From positions 1 to 9,603 of the forward strand of contig CAMJAJ010000027.1 in assembly GCA_946403565.1 (NCBI GenBank): a stretch of DNA of 9,603 nt. The letters are read 5' to 3'. Shown here piece after piece: positions 1 through 5,384 of the stretch. Position numbers and translations under genes: made by a program. The notes under the pieces were generated by a model. The model was not told the origin of the DNA, did not search any database, and saw only the letters and a list, made by a program, of their open reading frames with translations. How positions within the stretch are numbered: the first letter of the stretch is position 1; each line of letters starts with the position of its first letter. The DNA comes from an uncultured Treponema sp. (GTDB lineage Bacteria; Spirochaetota; Spirochaetia; Treponematales; Treponemataceae).

Positions 1-1
1 C

Positions 2-1732
2 GTGCTTGAGCTATTACTCGACGAAACCGAACACTACGGCGGAACAAGACGAGGGGCAATAAACTATGACCTGCTGAAGGACTCTATGAACTGGAGCGGC
101 GACAGCAGCGTGCTTGCGATGCTGATCCGGAACGGCGGCGACCCCTGTGCGTGCGACGAAGACGGCGATTCCCTGCTGCACGGCATCTACCGGCATGTTC
201 CCGCATTCGAGGCGAAGTGCGACCTCCTTCTGAAGCAGGGCCTGCACATCAACGGGAAGAACCCCATGGGGGTGACAGCCCTGCACAGTGTCACGGAGTT
301 CGGAGATGCCGGGCAGATGGCCCACCTTATCAGACGGGGGGCGGACGTGAACGCCAGGAACGGCTTTGGGCTGACGGCCCTGCATATCGCCGTGCAGCAG
401 GAGGACGAGGAGAAGGTGCGCCTGCTGCTGGAAAACGGAGCCGACAGGGATGCGCGGGATGCGAACGGCTATGTGCCGCTCCACTTTGCCCTGCACAGTT
501 TCCCGGTGTTCAGCTGTCTGCTTGCGTATGGTGCGGACATACAGGCAAAGACCGCCGACGGCGAGTCGCTGCTTGATCTGCTGGAGCTTGGCCCCTACAT
601 CGACTGCACCGTGGACGTGCTTAAAAACAGCGGCAAGCTTGTGTGCTATGGCGCGGGCTTCATGGAAAAGTTCAAGAACGAACAGAGGATTTACGAGCTG
701 CTGACCGCCTCGAAGGTAAGCCGCTGCTTCCGTCCGAAGGGCTTCAAAGAGAACTGGTTTTCCGACCGTCTTGCTGCATGGAATTTCATCCGCTCGCAGG
801 ACGGGCTGTTTGTCGATGTGATGACAAAGCCCCTCGACTTGCTTGCGGACAGGCTTGCGCTTGCGGACAACCTGCTCAGGCGGGATGACGACGGCAACAG
901 CCTGCTGCACTGTTCCGTCCTGAACCCGGACATATCGGTCAGCAGGTACCTGCTGGACCAGGGGCTCGGGGCCAACCTGCGGAACGATGAGGGAGAAACG
1001 CCGCTGCTTGTCGCCGCCCGCTATGCCTCCGGCAAAAAAGTGCTGCAGCTCCTGCTGGAATACGGGGCGGATATGACGGCCTGTGACAATGACGGCAACG
1101 GTGTCCTGCACTGCGCCGCGGTCAATCCCTGTGAGGACATGGCGGAGTATCTGCTGGATTCAGGCTGCGGCAGGGACACGCGGAACGCGCAGGGCTTTCT
1201 GCCGATAGGAAGGGCTGCGGCCTGGAATCCCAATCCGATTGTCTTCTGTACCTTTGCATTCAAGGCAACGATGGAGGAATTGGAACGGAGCTATTTCGAC
1301 GGCATGAACTACGTCCCGGCCGGGCTGATTCTTTTTGCCTGCAACAAATTCTGTTCGACCACGGTCCTGCGTTTCCAGGCGGTCGACCGGGAGAATTGTG
1401 ATTACGAGAAGATTGCCTCGTGGGGCAAACAGTGGCTTCCTTCCCAGTATGAGGACGAACAGGCCAGCTCCTTTATGGCCGACTACGTCAATGACGAGGG
1501 ACTGCAGACGGAGCAGCTGGACAGCGCCCTTGCGTTCGCTTCCGGCAATGACAATCCCAAGCTGCCGGTCCTCTGGGCCAGGCTTGGCGGGAATCTGTCG
1601 CAGACGAACGGCGACGGGGAAACCGTCCTTGCCGTGCTGAAAGGGCGGGACGACTGGAAGTACATCCAGAGGCAGCTGCAGAAGCACGGGCTGATCGATA
1701 AGGCCGACAAGATTATTCGGATTGGGCGGTAG
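2..1732 (+). CDS. Large ankyrin-repeat protein, 5' end cut by the window
   Basis: At least 576 residues are visible. A GTG sits at the window edge, but the first residues (LELLLDE) look like the second helix of an ankyrin repeat, so the gene very probably starts further left. Ankyrin repeats lie at about residues 20-52 (degenerate), 52-85, 88-120, 121-153 and 154-184, recognisable from the pattern DxxGxTxLH...LLxxGADxxAR. Residues 195-294 are not repeat-like and interrupt the array. It resumes at about 295-328, 329-362 and 363-396. The last 170 residues show no motif I recognise and may be a separate domain. No signal peptide or membrane segment is visible in this portion, but the true N-terminus is missing. 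Ankyrin repeats bind proteins; partner and pathway are unknown. It is related to the two smaller ankyrin proteins downstream but is longer, and it lacks their shared C-terminal tail. The ankyrin assignment is secure; the function is not. Confidence 0.9.
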   Translation: MLELLLDETEHYGGTRRGAINYDLLKDSMNWSGDSSVLAMLIRNGGDPCACDEDGDSLLHGIYRHVPAFEAKCDLLLKQGLHINGKNPMGVTALHSVTEFGDAGQMAHLIRRGADVNARNGFGLTALHIAVQQEDEEKVRLLLENGADRDARDANGYVPLHFALHSFPVFSCLLAYGADIQAKTADGESLLDLLELGPYIDCTVDVLKNSGKLVCYGAGFMEKFKNEQRIYELLTASKVSRCFRPKGFKENWFSDRLAAWNFIRSQDGLFVDVMTKPLDLLADRLALADNLLRRDDDGNSLLHCSVLNPDISVSRYLLDQGLGANLRNDEGETPLLVAARYASGKKVLQLLLEYGADMTACDNDGNGVLHCAAVNPCEDMAEYLLDSGCGRDTRNAQGFLPIGRAAAWNPNPIVFCTFAFKATMEELERSYFDGMNYVPAGLILFACNKFCSTTVLRFQAVDRENCDYEKIASWGKQWLPSQYEDEQASSFMADYVNDEGLQTEQLDSALAFASGNDNPKLPVLWARLGGNLSQTNGDGETVLAVLKGRDDWKYIQRQLQKHGLIDKADKIIRIGR

Positions 1733-1757
1733 GGGCGGTTCCGTCAGCTTTGTTTAT

Positions 1758-1780
1758 AAAAACCGCCGGAGGCGGGTTTT
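1758..1780 (+). terminator. Probable intrinsic terminator after the large ankyrin gene
   Basis: AAAACCGCC (1759-1767), a GGA loop, and GGC-GGGTTTT (1771-1780) form a 9-bp stem with one bulged G, ending in four T. It lies 26 bases after the stop codon. The A-run on the other arm means it could also work on the minus strand. The T-tract is short, so termination may be partial. Confidence 0.55.
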
Positions 1781-1805
1781 GAGGGATGCCCTTCACGTTT
1801 CTCCG

Positions 1806-1844
1806 TTTTTTCCTGTTTTTTCCCCGAACGCGTCCGTTTTACAC
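1806..1844 (+). promoter_or_regulatory. T-rich upstream element shared with the AAA gene
   Basis: The stretch reads T-run, then CTGTTTTTTCCCCGAA (1813-1828), then CCGTTTTACAC (1834-1844). Nearly the same order of blocks occurs at 5264-5300, upstream of the AAA ATPase gene. It stands out as pyrimidine-rich in a GC-rich background and lies about 150 bases before the start of ankyrin gene A. It could be a shared regulatory site, a UP-like element, or part of a dispersed intergenic repeat. I see no convincing -35/-10 pair attached to it. Confidence 0.4.
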
Positions 1845-1903
1845 CAATATGTTTATGACGGTGTTGCTAAAGCTGTCCTGGCGGCGGCCAAGGCTTCCCG
1901 CAT

Positions 1904-1960
1904 CCTCTAAAAACCGCTGGAACCCACAACGAAGTTTCAAGTGAAGCGAGTTTTTAGAGG
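1904..1960 (+). repeat. 11-bp perfect inverted repeat upstream of ankyrin gene A
   Basis: CCTCTAAAAAC (1904-1914) is the exact reverse complement of GTTTTTAGAGG (1950-1960). Inside these arms CGCT (1915-1918) can pair with AGCG after one bulged A, giving about 15 bp around a loop of roughly 27 bases. The right arm ends 18 bases before the GAGGAG ribosome-binding site. A CATAAT hexamer at 1965-1970 resembles a -10 box, but no good -35 accompanies it. The repeat may be an operator straddling the promoter or a hairpin in the leader RNA; the sequence does not decide. Confidence 0.55.
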
Positions 1961-1992
1961 TACCCATAATTCTATCCTGAGGAGTTACGATT

Positions 1993-3129
1993 ATGAACGA
2001 GACGCTTCTTACTTCGCTTGAGTGCGCGCTTAAACTGGAGAACATGGAGATGTTCGATACCGTCATGAAGTCGATGGTGAACCTGAAGGATGAGGACAGG
2101 GGCGATATGCTCACGGCGGTCGCCGCAAACGCCCGGTCTGCTGGGTTCCTTCAGAAGGCCATCCAGTCGGACAAGGACTTGGCCTACAAGGACGAGGATG
2201 GAAACACCCTGCTCCACTATGCTGCATGCTCGGACCACCCGGAGGCGGTCAAGTTTTTCATCGCCAAGGGGCTTGACCTGGAAGCGCGTGGCCTTAAGGG
2301 TGCAACGCCGCTGTGCATTGCGGCACGGGATTCCGGCAACGTGCAGGTCGCCGAGGCCCTGCTTGAAGCCGGGGCGGACCTGAATGTCCGGGCCTTCGGC
2401 GGAGAAACACTCCTCATAACGGCGGCGGGCTGCAATCCCAACGTGGAGATGACGAAATTCTTCCTGGACAAGGGGCTCAGCCTACGTGACCGTGACGAGG
2501 ATGGCTTTACCCCCCTCTTGAATGCCGCCATGTGGCAGTCGAATGACGAAGTAATCTCCCTTCTCATCGACGCGGGGGCAGACCTCATGGACAAGGACAA
2601 GCATGGCAACACGGCTTACCACCTTGCGGCCATGAATCCCAGTCCGTCCGCTGCAAACTTTATCAAGGAAAGCTTCCTTACGTCGGAGCGAAACGACGAC
2701 GGCGACAGCTGTCTGGATGTTGCGCTCCGCAAAGCGAGGAGCGTTGATGTCCTGAATGTCTACCTTGAGCAGATGCGGGAGGAGTACGTCATGCGCGCCA
2801 GTACGAACGGGAACCCGGAGATCCTTGAGGCGCTGATTCAGGCGGGCTATCCGGCTAACGTGGTTGATGGTGACGGCATGAGCGCGATGATGCTTGCCGC
2901 AAAGGTGCAGGAGGATCCTGCCATAATCAAGATGCTTGTCTACCACAAGGCCATCTGGAACAACCGGGACAGCAAGGGCAGGACGGTCCTCCATTACGCC
3001 GCCGCCAATTCCTGCCCGGCAGTCTACGAGCTGATGAACCGGACTGAATTGTTCAAGGAGCTTGTGGACGTGGAAGACTTCCTTGGCCACAAGGCGGAAT
3101 ACTACCGCGCCCATCAGGACGAGTTCTAG
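1993..3129 (+). CDS. Ankyrin-repeat protein A (378 aa)
   Basis: The ATG at 1993 follows a strong GAGGAG (1979-1984) with 8 bases of spacing. Residues 1-66 are a helical leader without clear repeat motifs. Ankyrin repeats follow at about 67-100, 101-133, 134-168, 169-201 and 202-235. A degenerate helical stretch covers about 236-292, and two more repeats lie at about 293-326 and 327-358. Several repeats carry N-P where the usual G-H stands (for example GCNPNVEMTKFFLDKG at 146-161). No signal peptide or membrane segment is visible, so it is probably cytoplasmic. It is collinear with ankyrin protein B (6811-7974), with B offset by nine residues, and both end in AEYYRAH-x-DEF. By eye roughly half the residues match. 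Likely a protein-binding scaffold; the partner is unknown, and the nearby AAA ATPase is one candidate. Confidence 0.92.
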   Translation: MNETLLTSLECALKLENMEMFDTVMKSMVNLKDEDRGDMLTAVAANARSAGFLQKAIQSDKDLAYKDEDGNTLLHYAACSDHPEAVKFFIAKGLDLEARGLKGATPLCIAARDSGNVQVAEALLEAGADLNVRAFGGETLLITAAGCNPNVEMTKFFLDKGLSLRDRDEDGFTPLLNAAMWQSNDEVISLLIDAGADLMDKDKHGNTAYHLAAMNPSPSAANFIKESFLTSERNDDGDSCLDVALRKARSVDVLNVYLEQMREEYVMRASTNGNPEILEALIQAGYPANVVDGDGMSAMMLAAKVQEDPAIIKMLVYHKAIWNNRDSKGRTVLHYAAANSCPAVYELMNRTELFKELVDVEDFLGHKAEYYRAHQDEF

Positions 3130-3133
3130 CACG

Positions 3134-3157
3134 CCGCCGGTTGCCGGATTCCGGCGG
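3134..3157 (+). terminator. GC-rich hairpin just after ankyrin gene A
   Basis: CCGCCGG (3134-3140) and CCGGCGG (3151-3157) form a perfect 7-bp stem with a 10-base loop, beginning 5 bases after the stop codon. No T-tract follows, so it would be an atypical terminator or an RNA-stabilising 3' hairpin. Downstream, GGCGGCATGGG occurs twice in tandem (3162-3172 and 3181-3191) in otherwise featureless GC-rich DNA. Confidence 0.35.
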
Positions 3158-3226
3158 GGCGGGCGGCATGGGGCGGGGCAGGCGGCATGGGCAGGGCTTC
3201 ATTGCGGATGGCCTGGTGGGGTATGT

Positions 3227-3246
3227 CCGCCTGCCTACGCAGGCGG
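3227..3246. terminator. 8-bp hairpin between convergent ankyrin A and YitT genes
   Basis: CCGCCTGC (3227-3234), loop CTAC, GCAGGCGG (3239-3246) is a perfect stem two bases beyond the YitT stop codon. Its position between converging genes suits a two-way terminator, but neither side has a T-tract. A hairpin with the same arm sequences in reverse order lies at 8001-8017, after ankyrin gene B. Confidence 0.45.
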
Positions 3247-3248
3247 GT

Positions 3249-4115
3249 TCAGTCTTTGGACCGCCTGAAGAATTTGCCGATGATGGCCTTGGACTGCAGG
3301 ACGTTTATGAATGCGTCCGGGTCGGTCAGGCGGATGGCCTTTTCCAGACGGCCGGACTCGGAGCTGGACACGACGGAATACAGGAGGCTCCGTTCCTTGC
3401 CGGAGTACAGGCCCGTTCCCGTGAAGAGCGTCGCGTCATGGTTCGTCTGCGACCGTATCACGCCGTACACCTCGGCCGGTTTGGACGTGATGATGAGCAG
3501 GGTGGTCTTTGCGTACTTCTTGTACATGAAATCAATCGCCTGCGTGGAGGTGTACTGGAATATGATTGAATACAGGGCCGCGTCCCAGCCGAACAGGATT
3601 CCCGCGATGCAGAGGACGATGCAGTTGAACGCGAGGATGATGTTCCATGCGGACCGGCCCGTCCGTTCGGCGATGTAGATGGCGATGAAGTCCGTTCCGC
3701 CCGATGAGCTTTCCGCGAAGAGGCAGAGGCTGACCGCAAGGGCGTTCAGAATTCCCCCGAACACGGCGCACAGGATCTTGTCATCCGTGAGCGTGATGTA
3801 GGGGAGTAAGTCCGCCGCCAGTCCCGACACGACGATGAGCACGCATGACAGGACCGTGAACTTTTTACCGATGAAGCGGAAGCCGATTATGATGGGAATC
3901 GCGTTGAGCGCGTAGGTCAGCACGGAATAGGGGAGCGAGACACCCAGGAAGTCCTTGCAGGATTTCTGTATGAGCAGGGCGACACCGGCGAAGCCTCCGG
4001 GAAAGAGGGATGCGGAATGTACGAAGGTGTTGATGTTGAACGCGAATATCAGGCTCGCGGCAAGGATAAGCAGCAGGCGCAGCGGCACCGGCTGCCTTTG
4101 CTCGAATTTCTCCAT
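3249..4115 (-). CDS. YitT-family membrane protein (DUF161 + DUF2179)
   Basis: A 288-residue protein, the usual length for the YitT family. The first ~180 residues hold several hydrophobic segments (about 12-30, 39-51, 62-80, 88-107, 112-133, 155-176). They carry family hallmarks FPGGFAGVALLIQ (38-50) and SSSGGTDFIA (136-145). The soluble C-terminal part (about 205-280) matches the DUF2179 domain: a segment beginning GVIRSQTNHDATLFTGTG (218-235), followed by SGKERSLLYSVVS and a closing DPDAFINV. YitT proteins lie in the cytoplasmic membrane; their substrate is not established and they are only loosely described as transporter-like. The ATG at 4115 follows a weak AGGA. The gene is convergent with ankyrin gene A and divergent from the BI-1 gene. 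It looks intact and ordinary. Confidence 0.93.
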   Translation of the reverse strand: MEKFEQRQPVPLRLLLILAASLIFAFNINTFVHSASLFPGGFAGVALLIQKSCKDFLGVSLPYSVLTYALNAIPIIIGFRFIGKKFTVLSCVLIVVSGLAADLLPYITLTDDKILCAVFGGILNALAVSLCLFAESSSGGTDFIAIYIAERTGRSAWNIILAFNCIVLCIAGILFGWDAALYSIIFQYTSTQAIDFMYKKYAKTTLLIITSKPAEVYGVIRSQTNHDATLFTGTGLYSGKERSLLYSVVSSSESGRLEKAIRLTDPDAFINVLQSKAIIGKFFRRSKD

Positions 4116-4234
4116 ACGCTATCCTAGCAGAATTCAGTACGGAATACAAGGGCGGAGACCGACTGGATTTTGACTTCACGGGAAAAAACTATGCAGCCGC
4201 CTGTGGACTGGGCAGCCCGTCCTTGATTTTTCCC

Positions 4235-4263
4235 TTGCATAATTGGTTGATTTTCCATATATT
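4235..4263 (+). promoter_or_regulatory. Candidate sigma-70 promoter for the BI-1 gene
   Basis: TTGCAT (4235-4240), a 17-base spacer, then TATATT (4258-4263), matching five of six consensus positions at -10 and three of six at -35. It lies in the only strongly AT-rich patch of the divergent intergenic region. Predicted transcription would start near 4270, leaving a leader of about 77 bases before the ATG at 4347. An alternative -35 (TTGATT, 4247-4252) pairs less well with TAAATA at 4270. Confidence 0.4.
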
Positions 4264-4278
4264 TAACCGTAAATATAT
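4257..4278. promoter_or_regulatory. AT-rich perfect dyad, possible operator
   Basis: ATATATTTA (4257-4265) and TAAATATAT (4270-4278) are exact reverse complements separated by ACCG. The 22-bp dyad overlaps the candidate -10 box of the BI-1 gene, where a bound dimeric repressor would block RNA polymerase. AT-rich palindromes do arise by chance in promoters, so the operator role is inference. No regulator gene is encoded in the window. Confidence 0.4.
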
Positions 4279-4346
4279 AAACGAAACATGACCCGGAGTT
4301 TTGCCTGTGCTGCGGCAGAGGCAGGGTCCTTTGGAGGCACACTACT

Positions 4347-5042
4347 ATGGAAGAAACTGCGAACCTCGGATATGCGGCCGAGCGCGAGAGCGAGCAGCGT
4401 AAGTTCCTGACGGGAACCTACGGCTGGATGACGGTTGCCCTGCTGATAAGCGCGGCCTCGGCCTTCATCACGGCCAACAGTTACCCCCTGCTCAAGTTCA
4501 TCTTTACCAGCTGGCACTACTGGGTGCTGATAATCGGGGAGCTTGCCCTGGTCTGGTGGCTGTCCGCCTCCATCCGCAAGATAAGCCTTGCGACGGCGAT
4601 AGCGGGCTTTTTGGCCTATTCGGTCATAAACGGCATGACGCTCGCGAGCATCTTCTTCGTGTACTCCGGGCAGTCGCTCGCCATCGTGTTCGTGTCCTCC
4701 GCGGCCATGTTCGCGGGAATGGCCCTCTACGGCCTTCGGACGGGGAGCAATTTGTCCGGCTACGGCCGCTACCTGATCATGGCGGTCTGGGGCATCCTCA
4801 TTGCCTCGCTCCTGAACCTGCTGTTCAAGTCCAGCGGGCTGACCTTCCTCATCTCCGTCGTGTCGGTCGCGGTCTTCGCGGGCCTTACCGCCTACGACAG
4901 CCAGAAAATGCTCGCCCTCTCCGAAAATGCTGACGGCAGCGAGGCTTTCCGCAAGGTTGCCATACTGGGCGCGTTGGAACTGTACCTGGATTTCATCAAT
5001 ATGTTCCTTGCCCTCCTGCGCATCTTTGGCAGGAGGCGCTAG
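4347..5042 (+). CDS. Bax inhibitor-1/YccA-family membrane protein
   Basis: A 231-residue multi-spanning protein with about seven hydrophobic helices (near 22-42, 47-70, 80-101, 108-130, 141-160, 163-183, 205-225). Family signatures are NGMTLASIFFVY (95-106), TAYDSQKM (181-188) and GALELYLDFINMF (208-220), followed by LLRIFGRRR at the extreme C-terminus. D184 and D215 correspond to the conserved aspartate pair that gates the pH-sensitive Ca2+ leak in the Bacillus homologue YetJ. The protein is therefore expected in the cytoplasmic membrane, affecting ion homeostasis or membrane-protein quality control. That role is transferred from the family. The ATG follows GGAGG (4333-4337) with 9 bases of spacing. 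It is divergent from the YitT gene and 342 bases before the AAA gene, so it is probably a single-gene unit. Confidence 0.94.
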   Translation: MEETANLGYAAERESEQRKFLTGTYGWMTVALLISAASAFITANSYPLLKFIFTSWHYWVLIIGELALVWWLSASIRKISLATAIAGFLAYSVINGMTLASIFFVYSGQSLAIVFVSSAAMFAGMALYGLRTGSNLSGYGRYLIMAVWGILIASLLNLLFKSSGLTFLISVVSVAVFAGLTAYDSQKMLALSENADGSEAFRKVAILGALELYLDFINMFLALLRIFGRRR

Positions 5043-5048
5043 TCTTTT
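5010..5048 (+). terminator. Probable terminator overlapping the end of the BI-1 gene
   Basis: CCTCCTGC (5012-5019) pairs perfectly with GCAGGAGG (5029-5036) around a 9-base loop. With one bulged C the stem extends to 5010/5039. TAGTCTTTTT follows, giving a five-T tract at 5044-5048. The stem lies in the last codons of the gene (the LLRIFGRR segment). The slightly offset T-tract makes strength uncertain. Confidence 0.45.
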
Positions 5049-5072
5049 TAGCCGTGCTTTTTTACTGGCTTG

Positions 5073-5111
5073 CAGGAATCTCAGTGGTGCTACGCACCAC
5101 TGAGATTCTTG
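5073..5111. repeat. 18-bp hairpin with 3-base loop
   Basis: GAATCTCAGTGGTGC (5076-5090) and GCACCACTGAGATTC (5094-5108) are perfect 15-bp arms around TAC. Three further pairs (one G.T) extend the stem to 5073/5111, and ACTGG (5064-5068) can also pair with CCAGT (5120-5124) outside it. No T-tract follows directly, so it is not a textbook terminator. It opens the 342-base gene-free stretch 5043-5384, which is largely made of such inverted repeats. Confidence 0.75.
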
Positions 5112-5120
5112 AGGAGAATC

Positions 5121-5184
5121 CAGTTTCAAAAGTCCGCTGGACTTTAGTCCGTCAGACGTTAGTCTGCTTGGACTTTTGAAACTG
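5121..5184. repeat. 15-bp inverted repeat enclosing alternative smaller hairpins
   Basis: CAGTTTCAAAAGTCC (5121-5135) is the exact reverse complement of GGACTTTTGAAACTG (5170-5184). Inside, AAAGTCC (5129-5135) can instead pair with GGACTTT (5139-5145) over a GCT loop. GGACT (5139-5143) can pair with AGTCC (5146-5150), and CAGAC (5153-5157) with GTCTG (5162-5166) over GTTA. The local hairpin and the outer stem compete for the same bases, so the RNA could fold in at least two ways. Confidence 0.7.
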
Positions 5185-5223
5185 CCTCTTTTCCCTCCCC
5201 GTGACCCGGGGACTTATCGATAG

Positions 5224-5247
5224 CGGCCTGTACTGCGGTGCAGGCCG
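5224..5247. repeat. 10-bp hairpin with TGCG loop
   Basis: CGGCCTGTAC (5224-5233), TGCG, GTGCAGGCCG (5238-5247) pair along ten positions with one T.G wobble. A T-rich stretch begins about 17 bases downstream, too far for a standard terminator. It is the third strong hairpin in the gap before the AAA gene. Confidence 0.55.
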
Positions 5248-5261
5248 GTTCTGTCCATAAA

Positions 5262-5300
5262 CATTTTTCTGTTTTTCCCCGAAAACGGCCTCGTTTTCAC
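5262..5300 (+). promoter_or_regulatory. T-rich upstream element shared with ankyrin gene A
   Basis: TTTTTCTGTTTTTCCCCGAA (5264-5283) followed by CGTTTTCAC (5292-5300) repeats the blocks seen at 1806-1844. Here GAAAACG (5281-5287) and CGTTTTC (5292-5298) also form a 7-bp stem with a GCCT loop; in the other copy this pairing is weaker. The element lies about 85 bases before the AAA start codon. Confidence 0.4.
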
Positions 5301-5339
5301 TAAGTACTGGTAAGGGAGCCTCTCCCAAAGGTCGTCACT

Positions 5340-5362
5340 GACTTTTGAAAGCGGCTCAAAAG
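5340..5362 (+). promoter_or_regulatory. Hairpin with repeated GACTTTTGAAA just before the AAA ribosome-binding site
   Basis: GACTTTTGAAA (5340-5350) is identical to 5171-5181, and its reverse complement is at 5124-5134. Here CTTTTGA (5342-5348) pairs with TCAAAAG (5356-5362) over a 7-base loop. The stem ends 11 bases before AGGAGG (5374-5379), so it could influence translation of the AAA gene or serve as a protein-binding site. Confidence 0.45.
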
Positions 5363-5384
5363 CTTGCATCTACAGGAGGACTGT

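Noticed and set aside
14..1111. Long open frame on the minus strand, opposite the large ankyrin gene
   Set aside because: It mirrors a well-supported ankyrin coding region; its translation has no recognisable motif and such antisense frames are common in GC-rich genes.
1722..1910. Small 62-codon plus-strand frame in the gap after the large ankyrin gene
   Set aside because: It starts inside the preceding gene without a ribosome-binding site and translates the terminator and T-rich element.
3141..3678. Plus-strand frames between ankyrin gene A and into the YitT region
   Set aside because: They overlap the conserved YitT gene on the other strand and include the hairpin region; no protein features are visible.
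4263..5129. 288-codon minus-strand frame across the whole BI-1 gene
   Set aside because: The opposite strand encodes an unmistakable BI-1 protein; the antisense product is charged and motif-free and runs into the palindromes.
5064..5247. Integron attC sites or a CRISPR-like array
   Set aside because: There are no evenly spaced direct repeats with unique spacers, no integrase, no Cas genes, and no matching RYYYAAC/GTTRRRY core pair.
5364..5384. TTG at 5364 as the start of the AAA protein
   Set aside because: It would put the strong AGGAGG site inside the coding sequence; the ATG at 5385 is correctly spaced from it.
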